Assembly: GCA_003513005.1 (NCBI GenBank)
Contig: DOTD01000014.1
Span: 1 to 57,800, forward strand
Source of the DNA: Desulfotomaculum sp.
GTDB taxonomy: Bacteria; Bacillota; Desulfotomaculia; Desulfotomaculales; Nap2-2B
Direction of reading: 5' to 3'
DNA: 57,800 nucleotides
A model generated the notes under the pieces. That model ran no database searches. It saw nothing but the letters and a program-made list of their open reading frames with translations, and was not told the DNA's origin. How positions within the stretch are numbered: position 1 is the stretch's first letter; every line of letters begins with the position of its first letter. Below are positions 25,144 through 34,024 of this stretch, in pieces. The translations under genes and the position numbers were made by a program.

Positions 25144-25938
25144 ATGAGAAGTAAAATAAAAATCTTTGCTATGCTGCTGTTACTTATTTTTGTAACAGCG
25201 CTTGCGGGCTGCAGTGCAAATAAAGAAACCCCCAAGGAGGAATCCACCAAGGCAGTATCCTTATATGCATATGTGGGCGCGAACTTGAAAGATCCGGTTA
25301 CAGAGCTAGCCCAGAAATTTGAGCAAAAAACGGGCGTCAAAGTGGAAATGAACTTTAACAACTCTGGTGCGCTGCTTAACCAGTTGGAAACAACTAAAAA
25401 AGGCGATATCTATCTGCCGGGGAACATGTCTTTTGTAGATAAAGCCAAGCAGGCCGGGCATATTGAAAATACGGCCGGGCCGGTGGCCTACGTCACCCCG
25501 GTAATCATTACTCCCAAGGACAACCCGGCTAAAATAACCAAGGTCGAGGATCTGGCCAAAGATGGAGTTAAGCTGGTGATCCCGGATAAGGAAGCTACCG
25601 CTATCGGTAAGACTGCTTTTAAAATCTTTAAAAATGCGGGCATCGACGCAAAAGTGGAAAAGAACATCCTGGCCAGCATGGAAACTCCGGCCAAAGTCGT
25701 AACAGCCATCACGATGGGCCAGGGAAACGCCGGTATTGTAGAGATAAGCAACACTGTAAAGTCAAAGGATAAAATTGAAGTGGTGGAAATCGATCCGAAG
25801 ATCAATATGGTCGAAGAGATTCCTGTAGCCACCTTGAAATATTCCGCCAATAAGGATCAGGCTGACGCTTTCATGAAATTTGCCACAGAAGAGGGACCGG
25901 CGGTATTCGCAAAATATGGCTTTAGAACAAAACAATAG
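25144..25938 (+). CDS. modA: Molybdate/tungstate-binding lipoprotein
   Basis: This substrate-binding protein begins with a lipoprotein signal ending at LAGCSANKE (lipid-attached Cys about residue 23). The mature part reads VSLYAYVGANLKDPVTELAQ, then a ModA-like FNNSGALLNQLE oxyanion-site region, and YVTPVIITPKDNP. It would capture molybdate or tungstate outside the membrane and pass it to ModB. An AGGAG site precedes the ATG. It overlaps the start of modB by 23 bases. Confidence 0.92.
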   Translation: MRSKIKIFAMLLLLIFVTALAGCSANKETPKEESTKAVSLYAYVGANLKDPVTELAQKFEQKTGVKVEMNFNNSGALLNQLETTKKGDIYLPGNMSFVDKAKQAGHIENTAGPVAYVTPVIITPKDNPAKITKVEDLAKDGVKLVIPDKEATAIGKTAFKIFKNAGIDAKVEKNILASMETPAKVVTAITMGQGNAGIVEISNTVKSKDKIEVVEIDPKINMVEEIPVATLKYSANKDQADAFMKFATEEGPAVFAKYGFRTKQ

Positions 25939-26743
25939 AACAACATTCAGGAATAACAGCCGGAGCCTTCTGATCGGTTGTTTCTGGCTGTTATTCATTT
26001 TCCTGGTCCTGTTTATACTGCTTCTGATCGGAGGGCTGATGAACTACGCCAACTGGGAGACGGTTAAAACAGTTCTGCGGCAGGAAGAGTTTCATTTTGC
26101 GCTGTTTTTTACACTGTGGACTTCCGTGCTGGCTACAGGGCTGGCCGCACTGTTTGCCCTGCCGGCGGCATATATACTTTCACGATACAAAATTCCCGGC
26201 AAAGCCTTTGTAGACACCCTGCTGGATATTCCAATCGTCCTTCCCCCGTTAGTCAGCGGGATAGCCCTGCTGATTCTTTTTGGGCCGGTACTAGGGGGTT
26301 TTTTAACTGCGCTGGGTCTGGATATAGTTTTTTCTTCCTCCGGTGTTGTAATAGCCCAGTGGTTTATCGCTACTCCCTACGCAGTGAGGATTATGAAGCA
26401 GGCCTTTGACGGCATTGACCCCCGCATGGAAAATATCGCCCGTACTTTGGGTTACACGCCGGGAAATGTTTTTGGAAAAGTGACTCTGCCGTTAGCCAGA
26501 AACGGGATTATTAACGGCCTGATTATGACGTGGACCAGGACCATTGGTGAATTTGGCGCTACGGCAATGCTTGCCGGTATCACCCGGATGAAAACTGAAA
26601 CCCTCTCGGTAGCTATATTTTTGAACATGTCCATGGGGGATTTAAAGTTCGCCATTTCAACAGCCATTGTCATGCTGCTGATGGCGCTGGTTTCCCTGAT
26701 TACTTTGAAGTTTTTTCTAAAACAGGAGGTGATAAGATTTTGA
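25916..26743 (+). CDS. modB: Molybdate ABC transporter permease
   Basis: The 275-residue membrane protein has about six helices and the ABC 'EAA' loop (ARTLGYTPGNVFGKVTLPLA), with IGEFGATAMLAGI near the C-terminus, a hallmark of molybdate and sulfate permeases. I prefer the ATG at 25916 over one at 25880 because it leaves less overlap with modA and starts near the first helix. Neither has a strong ribosome site, which fits coupling to modA translation. Confidence 0.93.
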   Translation: MALEQNNRTTFRNNSRSLLIGCFWLLFIFLVLFILLLIGGLMNYANWETVKTVLRQEEFHFALFFTLWTSVLATGLAALFALPAAYILSRYKIPGKAFVDTLLDIPIVLPPLVSGIALLILFGPVLGGFLTALGLDIVFSSSGVVIAQWFIATPYAVRIMKQAFDGIDPRMENIARTLGYTPGNVFGKVTLPLARNGIINGLIMTWTRTIGEFGATAMLAGITRMKTETLSVAIFLNMSMGDLKFAISTAIVMLLMALVSLITLKFFLKQEVIRF

Positions 26744-27831
26744 AACCTGCTCTTTTTACCGTGCAGGATCTCCATGTCAGGGAAGGAAATTTTCAACTGT
26801 GTGATATTGGTTTTACATTGGAGGAGAGTCAATATCTTGTTATCCTGGGACCCACGGGCTGCGGAAAATCTATGCTGCTGGAAACACTGGCCGGGTTGCG
26901 GTATCCAAAGGGAGGAAAAATGTTTCTCCGGGGCAGGGAAATAACCTCACTGGCTCCCGAATCCAGAAAATTTGGTTTTGCCTACCAGGACAGTCTGCTC
27001 TTTCCTTTTCTCAATGTTAAAGATAATATTCTTTTTGCTGTCAGGTCCCATAAAAACAGACTGGAATCAAGCATAATGAAAAGAATGGACGAGTTGACCG
27101 AAGCCATGAGAATAACCCATTTGCTGGACAGGTACCCCCAATTTTTAAGCGGGGGTGAGAAACAACGGGTTTCTCTTGCCCGTGCCCTTCTGTCCAAACC
27201 GCCGCTGCTTTTACTTGATGAACCGCTTTCTTCACTGGACCCGCAGACCCGCAGTTCTATTAAAGAGTTATTGCGGACTATTCATGACAACGAAGAATTG
27301 GGAATTATTCATGTTACCCACGATTTTAATGAGGCGCTGCAGCTTGGAACACATCTTTTGGTTATGGATCAGGGCAGAATTCTGCAGCAGGGGAAAGTAG
27401 AAGACGTATTTTTCCAGCCCTCAACAAAATATTTGGCTGATTTCTTTATGGGAGAAAACATTTTGCAGGGTAGAATCGAATGGAAGGAAGGTCAGGCCTG
27501 GTTCAGGCAGGCCGGCAGCCCTGTAGAATTTGGTCCTTTGAAGAGAAAGAAGATTCCGGAAAAGTACCCGGATGAGGTTGCCCTGTTGATTCACGCCTGG
27601 GATTTAAGCTTAAGCAGGGCGAATGGTTATGAAGAAAGCAAAGCCAACAACTGGTACGGACACATTGAACGGGTCGTTAATTTCAGCACCCACCTCGAGG
27701 TCGTTTGTTCAGGAAATGGAAAATATAAAGCCATTCTTTCAAACAACGAATGGAAAGAGCTTAACCTGCAAAGCGGTTCACGGGTTAGAATCAGTGTAGA
27801 CGTTGATGATCTTCATATATTACAGCCCTAA
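26740..27831 (+). CDS. modC: Molybdate ABC transporter ATP-binding protein with TOBE-like tail
   Basis: The 363-residue ATPase has Walker A GPTGCGKS (37-44), the signature FLSGGEKQRVSLARA, Walker B LLLLDEPLSSLD and a switch His (VTHDFNEAL). About 120 residues beyond the ATPase core form a ModC/TOBE-like domain. The start is TTG after an AGGAGGTGAT site, overlapping the modB stop by 4 bases. It completes the transporter encoded with modA and modB. Confidence 0.95.
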   Translation: MKPALFTVQDLHVREGNFQLCDIGFTLEESQYLVILGPTGCGKSMLLETLAGLRYPKGGKMFLRGREITSLAPESRKFGFAYQDSLLFPFLNVKDNILFAVRSHKNRLESSIMKRMDELTEAMRITHLLDRYPQFLSGGEKQRVSLARALLSKPPLLLLDEPLSSLDPQTRSSIKELLRTIHDNEELGIIHVTHDFNEALQLGTHLLVMDQGRILQQGKVEDVFFQPSTKYLADFFMGENILQGRIEWKEGQAWFRQAGSPVEFGPLKRKKIPEKYPDEVALLIHAWDLSLSRANGYEESKANNWYGHIERVVNFSTHLEVVCSGNGKYKAILSNNEWKELNLQSGSRVRISVDVDDLHILQP

Positions 27832-28370
27832 AGGTCCTTTCCTGTCTCTACCCGGCATTCTTGTTCCTCCTCACTGTCTAACAAGTTCTTGCAGCAGAAT
27901 CCCTGACAGCGTCTGAATTGATGAACCGGTTCGTTGCAGGTAACTTTTTGCACGCCTGCAAAGACTCTGTATTTTTCCATGCTTCCGCATTTGGGGCAGG
28001 AAATTTCGTAGCCGCGTTTACCGTTTTCAGAGAAGGTTCCTTCATCCCACGTATGCCTGCATTTAACGCATTCAAAAGAACGGCGTTTTTCTACATAGTT
28101 CCCTCCTCTGATCATGATCGTCCTGCCTTCTACCAGCGCTAAAGCTATTTTGTTTCTGGCGGCTTGCAGAAGGCGCTGAAAAGTTGGGCGGCTCAATCCC
28201 ATTTGGCCGGCGCACTCGGACTGGTCGAAACCACACATATCTTTAAGCCTGATGGCCTCAAGTTCTTCTATCCCAAGTACCAGCGGGTTTGGGTTTGGTT
28301 GGCCTTCAGCAATAAATTTTTGACAGCAGGGGAGGTTATCTACCAATCCTATACATCTTTTCCTTACCAT
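27828..28370 (-). CDS. DUF134 family DNA-binding protein
   Basis: The first 100 residues match the DUF134 family: PCCQKFIAEG, VLGIEELEAIRLKDMCGFDQ, then a sigma-70 region 4-like helix-turn-helix (QMGLSRPTFQRLLQAARNKI). A cysteine-rich tail follows (CVKC about 102-105, CPKCG about 128-132, and a run with CQGFCCKN), which could hold a metal or iron-sulfur centre. I chose the ATG at 28370 with a GGTGG site; a frame to 28400 also exists. It is convergent with modC (4-base overlap). An inverted repeat at 28384-28401 lies just upstream, suggesting autoregulation. Confidence 0.85.
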   Translation of the reverse strand: MVRKRCIGLVDNLPCCQKFIAEGQPNPNPLVLGIEELEAIRLKDMCGFDQSECAGQMGLSRPTFQRLLQAARNKIALALVEGRTIMIRGGNYVEKRRSFECVKCRHTWDEGTFSENGKRGYEISCPKCGSMEKYRVFAGVQKVTCNEPVHQFRRCQGFCCKNLLDSEEEQECRVETGKDL

Positions 28371-28383
28371 CACGATACCACCT

Positions 28384-28401
28384 AATGAACATATGCTCAT
28401 T
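28384..28401 (-). promoter_or_regulatory. Palindromic candidate operator upstream of the DUF134 gene
   Basis: AATGAACATATGCTCATT is an 18-base inverted repeat with one mismatched pair, ending 14 bases before the DUF134 start codon. The following AT-rich TTAATTATTTATTAATATAT may hold the promoter. Confidence 0.45.
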
Positions 28402-28477
28402 TAATTATTTATTAATATATCTCAAAGCGCAACTTGAAGTTAGAAATTAATTGAATCTATAAATCCAGCAGTTCTCC

Positions 28478-28654
28478 TTATAGGTTATTGACGGATAATT
28501 CTATGTTTCTAAAGCTGCCTCTATATTCTATGCTTGAATAGTATAAACCGCGCACGAGTGGAGGATAATCTTTAACGAATGAAGGCTTAAAACCGCACTT
28601 GAGGCATTGAACTTCCTTTGTTGATGAATTTTTATCCTTAAAGCCGGCGTCGCT
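28478..28654 (-). other. Short open stretch with a CxxC, possible gene remnant
   Basis: The minus-strand frame from 28654 to a TAA at 28478 is open and contains EVQCLKCGFKPSFVKDYPPL, but has no ATG and starts directly after a stop. It may be the tail of a decayed zinc-ribbon protein. The remaining bases between the DUF134 and HAD genes hold nothing I can support. Confidence 0.2.
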
Positions 28655-28670
28655 TCAGCGGCGTGGACGT

Positions 28671-29141
28671 TTACTCCCGTAAAGTCGCCATAAGTCTTTT
28701 AGGATTTAAAAGCAGATCAAGTCCGTCGTTGATATCCTTCACTATTACGTCAGCTTCCCGGAGAGCCTTTGCTGAAGCTCCTTCCGGTCCGATGACAACA
28801 ATACCCAGGGCGGCAGCCTTCAGCATCAGGGTATCGTTGACGCCGTTGCCCACGGCTGCTACGTTTTCTGCCGCCAGTGATTCTATAATTTCCAGCTTTT
28901 CAGGAGCGCCGGCCTCGGCTGTAAGAATGTGGATACTGCTCTTAATGCCTTTGCAGTATTCCCGGCAGGAACCGAAAGTATCGGCTGTTACAATATGAAC
29001 TTCCATTTGTTCCGCTAACTTGTTCAGCCTTTCCTTTACTCCGTCAATCAACACACCATCACGTGCTATCGTTCCGTTAAAATCGAGCACGATATGATTT
29101 AAACTGACAGATCCTTTCCCCGGAATATTAAAAGTAACCAC
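28671..29141 (-). CDS. HAD-superfamily hydrolase (small, P-type-ATPase-like)
   Basis: The product is a minimal HAD phosphatase of about 156 residues. Motif I is LDFNGTIARDG (residues about 20-30), motif II VTADTFG, and motif III/IV GNGVNDTLMLKAA. It resembles the soluble phosphorylation domain of P-type ATPases more than sugar phosphatases. I chose the GTG at 29141 because GGAGGG lies just upstream and related proteins start with a similar beta-strand; ATG at 29195 would add 18 residues. It is transcribed alone. Confidence 0.85.
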   Translation of the reverse strand: MVTFNIPGKGSVSLNHIVLDFNGTIARDGVLIDGVKERLNKLAEQMEVHIVTADTFGSCREYCKGIKSSIHILTAEAGAPEKLEIIESLAAENVAAVGNGVNDTLMLKAAALGIVVIGPEGASAKALREADVIVKDINDGLDLLLNPKRLMATLRE

Positions 29142-29195
29142 TTTCCCTCCAACGCTTTCTATATTAAATTGAGAACTGCGTCCTTCAAGGCGCAA

Positions 29196-29464
29196 AACGT
29201 TTTCAACTTATTATATACCAATTATGCGCCGGCAGCATTTCCCTAACTGTAGAAACCGTACATTTAAGAGGTCTAAATTTTCTTATCAGGCCTTCGCAAG
29301 GCCTTGCTTTTGTTTAAAAGCTATAAAATATCTTTATTTATTGATGCATCAGCCATAACAAAATTAAATTATAAATATAACGAAGCCTCATATATAATTA
29401 TTTTATCAGTGTTGGGAATTCAACCGGCCCGGGTTGATTGTCTTTTATACAAGGGGGATAAATA
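29196..29464. other. Intergenic region between the HAD and desulfurase genes
   Basis: A GGCCTT-CGC-AAGGCC hairpin at 29289-29303 is followed by a T-rich run on the plus strand but no plus-strand gene precedes it. The region ends with the AAGGGGGA site of the desulfurase. No frame is supported. Confidence 0.4.
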
Positions 29465-30604
29465 TTGCGCAGGATTTATTTTGATCACAGCGCCACCACG
29501 CCTGTTCACGCACAGGTGGCTGAGGAGATGAACCGGTTTATAACAGGTCAAAATTTTGGGAACCCGACCAGCCAGCATTACTATGGGACTATCGCCCGTA
29601 AAGCCGTTGAAGAGGCAAGGGAAAAGGTCGCTGCAGCCATGTCCGCCAATCCCGGGGAGATTGTCTTTACAAGCGGAGGAACCGAATCCGATAACATGGC
29701 CATACATGGAATCGCCTGTACAAACCGGGTAAGGGGAAACCATATAATAACCTGTGCAGTTGAGCACCACGCAGTTCTTAACACTGTTAAAGCTTTGGGA
29801 AAGCAGGGTTTCGACATTACGATCCTGCCTGTGGATCAATATGGCCAGGTTAATGTTGATGAACTTGCTGACGCAGTTACAGATAAAACGATCCTGATTA
29901 GTATTATGCATGCGAACAATGAAGTTGGAACTGTCATGCCAATAAAAGAAATAGGAAATTTGGCCAGACAGCGGGGAATTATCTTTCATACGGACGCAGT
30001 ACAGAGTTTCTGTAAAATTCCCTTTACAGTTGATGATCTTGGCGTCGGCCTGCTTTCGGTTTCGGGGCACAAAATATATGGTCCCAAGGGTATAGGAGCC
30101 CTGTACATACGAAGGGGCACACGTATTAAACAGACTTTATTCCATGGCGGAGCCCAGGAAAAATTGCGCAGGGCGGGTACGGAAAATGTACCTGGTATCG
30201 TTGGTTTGGGCAAAGCCGCCGAACTGGCTTTTAACGGGATGGAGCAGGAAAGCAAGCGATTAACAGCGCTTCGCGATCGGTTGATCAGCGGCGTCCTTAG
30301 CCGGTTCAAGGAGGTAAGACTGACCGGTCATCCCACTTCCCGTCTGCCCAACCATGCCAGTTTTTGTTTTGAATTCGTTGAAGGAGAATCAATGCTCTTC
30401 AATCTAGATATGAAGGGTATAGCTGCGTCAAGCGGTTCGGCTTGCACATCGGGCTCTTTGGAGCCCTCACACGTTTTGCTGGCAATGGGCATTCCGCCGC
30501 AGGCTGCTTATGGATCCTTACGCCTTACACTTGGCAGAGATAATAAAGAGGAGGATGTGGAGTATTTCCTGGAAGTTATAGATTCCGCGATAAAGACCGG
30601 GTAA
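29465..30604 (+). CDS. Cysteine desulfurase, NifS/IscS type
   Basis: This PLP enzyme removes sulfur from cysteine for iron-sulfur cluster assembly. The 379-residue protein starts RRIYFDHSATTPVHAQV, has the cofactor lysine in SVSGHKIYGPKG (about residue 200), and the persulfide cysteine in SSGSACTSGS (about 325). The start is TTG with an AAGGGGGA site. It lies 60 bases upstream of the double-cubane reductase and its activase, so it may supply sulfur for their clusters. Selenocysteine lyase activity cannot be excluded from sequence. Confidence 0.93.
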   Translation: MRRIYFDHSATTPVHAQVAEEMNRFITGQNFGNPTSQHYYGTIARKAVEEAREKVAAAMSANPGEIVFTSGGTESDNMAIHGIACTNRVRGNHIITCAVEHHAVLNTVKALGKQGFDITILPVDQYGQVNVDELADAVTDKTILISIMHANNEVGTVMPIKEIGNLARQRGIIFHTDAVQSFCKIPFTVDDLGVGLLSVSGHKIYGPKGIGALYIRRGTRIKQTLFHGGAQEKLRRAGTENVPGIVGLGKAAELAFNGMEQESKRLTALRDRLISGVLSRFKEVRLTGHPTSRLPNHASFCFEFVEGESMLFNLDMKGIAASSGSACTSGSLEPSHVLLAMGIPPQAAYGSLRLTLGRDNKEEDVEYFLEVIDSAIKTG

Positions 30605-30667
30605 AATGGATAGACAGTGATAATATATAATTTTATTTGATTTTACTACAAATTGAAGGTGATTAAT

Positions 30668-31834
30668 TTGCGACCCGCTACAATGAAGATTTTCGAAAGT
30701 TTCCGCGATTTGAGCATAATGAATCTTGAAAACGCAAAAAAAAATAAAATAAAAATCGTTGGCTTGTACTGCGCATTTGCGCCTCAGGAACTTGTTCTCG
30801 CCGCCGGGGCTATTCCGGTAAGCCTTTGCGGGACAAAGAACGAGCCCATCGCGGAAGCTGAAAAGGTATTGCCCCGCAACCTTTGTCCGCTGATTAAATC
30901 AAGTTTCGGTTTTGCCATCACGGATACATGTCCTTTCTTCCGGATGTCAGATTATGTAATTGCGGAAACCACCTGTGACGGCAAGAAAAAGATGTTTGAG
31001 TTTTTACGCCGCTATAGACCGATGCACGTAATGCAGTTGCCTCAAAACTCAGAAGGAACCAGGGCATTTGATTGGTGGCTGGCTGAGCTTCAGGTCTTAA
31101 GAAATGAACTGGAGAAGAACCTGGCTGTTGAGATTAGTGAAGATTCCCTCAGGCAGGCTATTAAACTTGCCAACAGGGAACGGCGGACCATGAAGCGTCT
31201 CCACGAAATGAACAAGATCGATCCGGCGCCCCTGTCCGGCCTCGATCTGATGACAGCCCTTTGGGTCAAGGACTTTAATGCGGACAAGGAAGATGGTATC
31301 GAACTGGTTAACGGTTTGATTGAAGAGGTTGCCGAAATTGCCGGCAGCGGGACTTCGCCATTTCCGAGAGGTACGCCGCGCATTCTTTTAACCGGCTGCC
31401 CTGTAGGCCTCGGGTCTGAAAAAGTTGTTATGCTGATTGAAAAATGCGGTGGGAGCGTTGTTTGTCTGGAAAACTGCGGTGGGATTAAAACGCTGGAATA
31501 CCTAGTTGAAGAGAACGATCAAAAGGATCCTCTGGAAGCGCTTGCCGAGAGGTATCTGAGTATACCCTGTTCCTGCATGTCGCCAAACAGCGGCCGGTTT
31601 GAGCTTCTTGACCGGTTGATTACCGAGTACAGGATTGACGGTGTTGTTGACTTGACCTGGCAGGCCTGTCATACATACAACATCGAAGCTGAAATGATTC
31701 GGGATTTTGTAAAAAAGGATTTTGACCTGCCCTTTTTACACCTGGAGACCGACTATTCCTCTTCGGACCTGCAGCAGCTTCAAACCAGGATCAGCGCGTT
31801 TATCGAGGTTGCGGGCAGGAAAAAACAACAATGA
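30668..31834 (+). CDS. Double-cubane-cluster protein, 2-hydroxyacyl-CoA dehydratase family
   Basis: The protein (388 residues) belongs to the HgdB/BcrB-like family whose stand-alone members carry a [8Fe-9S] double-cubane cluster and reduce small substrates after activation. Conserved cysteine regions are AGAIPVSLCGTKNEP, PRNLCPLIKSSFG, DTCPFFRMSDYVI and TTCDGKKKMFEFL. I chose the TTG at 30668 after AAGGTGAT over a TTG at 30653. The stop overlaps the activase ATG by 4 bases. The substrate is unknown; low-potential reductions such as those of hydrazine or acetylene have been reported for relatives. Confidence 0.9.
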   Translation: MRPATMKIFESFRDLSIMNLENAKKNKIKIVGLYCAFAPQELVLAAGAIPVSLCGTKNEPIAEAEKVLPRNLCPLIKSSFGFAITDTCPFFRMSDYVIAETTCDGKKKMFEFLRRYRPMHVMQLPQNSEGTRAFDWWLAELQVLRNELEKNLAVEISEDSLRQAIKLANRERRTMKRLHEMNKIDPAPLSGLDLMTALWVKDFNADKEDGIELVNGLIEEVAEIAGSGTSPFPRGTPRILLTGCPVGLGSEKVVMLIEKCGGSVVCLENCGGIKTLEYLVEENDQKDPLEALAERYLSIPCSCMSPNSGRFELLDRLITEYRIDGVVDLTWQACHTYNIEAEMIRDFVKKDFDLPFLHLETDYSSSDLQQLQTRISAFIEVAGRKKQQ

Positions 31835-32610
31835 TTACTGTTGGCCTGGATTTGGGTTCTGTTACGACAAAAGCCGTTCTCGTTGAGGGATCCTCCTGGA
31901 CAAGCTTGATCAGGCCGACGGGTTACAGCCCGCGTCAGGCTGGAAAACAGGCTTTCGAGGAACTCCTCGGAAACGCCGGCCTTAAGCGCGGGGATATCGG
32001 CTTTATTGTAGGAACAGGATATGGAAGAATATCTGTTCCCTTTATTGATAAAGCTGTTACGGAAATTACCTGTCATGCAAAAGGGGCTCACTTTTTAGTG
32101 AAAGAAGTTGATATGGTAATCGATATAGGCGGTCAGGACAGCAAGGTGATCGCCATCGACCGTTTCGGGAATGTCACTGACTTCGCGATGAACGACAGGT
32201 GCGCTGCCGGGACGGGTAAATTTTTGGAGGTAATTGCCGCCGCCCTTGGACTGGACGTTAGTGAATTGGCCATGCTGTCCAAAGATGCCGACCCCGTCCA
32301 GACAAGTAATATGTGTACTGTGTTCGTCGAGTCGGAAGTGATCAGCCTGCTGGCGGAGGGGGTGAAAAGAGAGAGAATAATAGCCGGCATCCATCAGTCT
32401 GTGGCGGCCAGGGTGGCTGCTATGGCCGAAAGGCTGGGTAAGGGCGCCCATATTGTATTTACCGGCGGAGTGGCAAAAAATGAGGGTGTGAGGGAGTTCT
32501 TGTGTAAAGAACTCGGGAGAGATTTGCATGTTGTGCCGGAGTCGCAGATTGCAGGCGCCCTGGGAGCGGCCCTTCTTGCCCGGGAAGAAGTCAGACTAAA
32601 ATCGCTGTAA
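31831..32610 (+). CDS. Acyl-CoA dehydratase activase (ATP-dependent reductase activator)
   Basis: The 259-residue ASKHA-fold ATPase passes a low-potential electron to its partner with ATP hydrolysis. It shows the phosphate-binding motif GLDLGSVTTKAVL (residues 5-17), DIGGQDSKVI, the two cluster cysteines (DRCAAGTGKF at about 126-135 and NMCTVFVESEV at about 165-175), and the adenosine motif FTGGVAKNEGV. It overlaps the reductase gene, so they should be co-produced. An IS110 remnant abuts its 3' end. Confidence 0.94.
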   Translation: MITVGLDLGSVTTKAVLVEGSSWTSLIRPTGYSPRQAGKQAFEELLGNAGLKRGDIGFIVGTGYGRISVPFIDKAVTEITCHAKGAHFLVKEVDMVIDIGGQDSKVIAIDRFGNVTDFAMNDRCAAGTGKFLEVIAAALGLDVSELAMLSKDADPVQTSNMCTVFVESEVISLLAEGVKRERIIAGIHQSVAARVAAMAERLGKGAHIVFTGGVAKNEGVREFLCKELGRDLHVVPESQIAGALGAALLAREEVRLKSL

Positions 32611-33465
32611 ATATAGAGCGACGGTGCTTAATCGCTTCATAGCGGCCACGATAGTGCGGGAAATCTTTATTCTTGATAGCTGAGTTGGCGCACTGAACGA
32701 GTAAAGGCTTCCGGAATAAGAGGAAGACAAATGCACGGCAGTTGCTTCTATCTGAGCGATACAGCGTTTAATAACATCCATATGGCTTAAGCATAGAGTG
32801 ATTTTACCGGCCTGAACATCGCTGATGGCGCCGTCAATAGCTAAAGCAATAACGTCTTGATTCTTAAGCATTGAGCCGTGTAAAAGCGGCCGAAAATCAA
32901 AGTCCTGATCATCAGGATGTTTCAACAAATGCGAAAGAATAGCCAAGGAGCTTTTGCCAAAGGTATCGGACACCACATTAGAAAGCATGATATTGGAAAC
33001 CGTCAGGGAGTTTTGCACTCGGTTCTTTTCACTGGACGCAAAGGAAACCAATTTGGAACGGCAGCGCAGCAAGTCACGAATTTCACGAATATCTGCTGGA
33101 GGAATGAAGCTACCGGGAACCAGTCCATGTTTGTGGAGGTCTGCAATCCAGATGGAATCCTTCTTGTCGGTCTTCATACCTCGGATTGCCCTGACATACT
33201 TGGGATGCGCCAAGGTAATCCGGCAGGAAGGTCCCAGGATATTGTAAACAGGAACCCAGTATTTGCCAGTAAATTCCATACAGACATGCACACATTGATG
33301 ATTTGAAAGCCACAGCGCTTAGGCTTTTAAATCTTTGGTAAAGGTGGAAAAGCGTTTGGTTTGGTAGGTTGTGATGTTTTCGTGATTAGTAGCTGCGACG
33401 GTAGCAACGACGAAGGTTTTGTGAACGTCGATGCCGCAGCAGATAGGATACACAATTTTGAGCAT
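32596..33465 (-). mobile_element. IS110-family insertion sequence remnant (transposase pseudogene)
   Basis: From an ATG at 33465 the minus strand encodes the DEDD-type N-terminal domain (CCGIDVHKTFVVATVAA), then an in-frame TAA at 33319-33321 where relatives have Leu. The same frame resumes with VHVCMEFTGKYWVPVYNILG and KTDKKDSIWIADLHKHG. After residue about 260 the frame leaves the family: the C-terminal IS116/IS110/IS902 domain with its catalytic Ser is missing. A nonsense mutation plus truncation make it inactive. It sits between the activase gene and the Sao cluster and overlaps the activase stop by 15 bases. Confidence 0.85.
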
Positions 33466-33765
33466 AAACACTCCCTCTCGCAGATGGTATAGTGGTCGCA
33501 CAAGCATTGACTGCTTATCCTCTACAAACAAAGAATTGCTTATACAAAGATAAATCTACGTGGTCTATGCCACACTTATTTGTGCTTGACCGGGCAGAGC
33601 GGCACATATAAAAATGCGGTCTTCCCAAAGAAAGGAATGTTGGGTGACGCACTCACCTCCACGTGCTCTGTAGTATAATTGCACGACCAATTAAAGAATA
33701 GCGCGCAAGCAATCATTTTTATAGCGTTTTGTGACTTGAGCGCAGCGAAAGGAATGTTTATAAAA
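33466..33765. other. Gap between IS110 remnant and saoT
   Basis: A TATAAT hexamer at 33672-33677 could be part of a promoter for saoT but lacks a convincing -35 box. An AAAGGA site precedes the saoT start. An in-frame ATG at 33754 is an alternative saoT start. No other gene is seen. Confidence 0.35.
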
Positions 33766-34020
33766 ATGGCAAAAGTACAGGTTGAGTTCATCAACACTTG
33801 CCCTTCATGCGACGAATATGCGCGGATGATCGAAAGTGTTGCCGGTAAGTTCGTCGAAGAGGTTGCCGTGAAGATATATTACACCGGCAAAGACATGGAC
33901 TACATCCGGAAATACGGAATGGTGACAAAGGGAACAATGATTGTTAACGGCAAAAAGAAGATCGATAATATTACCAGGTCAATTGTTGAAAAAGCTATCG
34001 CAGAAGAGTTGGGGCGATAA
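33766..34020 (+). CDS. saoT: Thioredoxin-like protein SaoT
   Basis: This is an 84-residue minimal thioredoxin fold with the active-site pair INTCPSCDEY (Cys12 and Cys15) and a later cis-Pro-like region KYGMVTKGTMIVNG. I recall it as SaoT, a family in which the first active-site Cys is sometimes selenocysteine; here both are Cys. It opens a run of genes saoT-saoE-saoC-(SBP)-saoB-saoP-saoA-saoD on one strand with overlaps, consistent with one operon. Sao names here come from memory of NCBI family names (selenocysteine-assisted organometal set) and could not be checked. Confidence 0.7.
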   Translation: MAKVQVEFINTCPSCDEYARMIESVAGKFVEEVAVKIYYTGKDMDYIRKYGMVTKGTMIVNGKKKIDNITRSIVEKAIAEELGR

Positions 34021-34024
34021 AGAA

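Noticed and set aside
28478..28654. Open frame with a CxxC as a zinc-ribbon gene
   Set aside because: It has no start codon or ribosome site and begins right after a stop; kept only as a possible remnant.
32917..33306. Plus-strand open frames over the IS110 remnant
   Set aside because: They mirror the minus-strand transposase and have no ribosome sites or recognisable domains.
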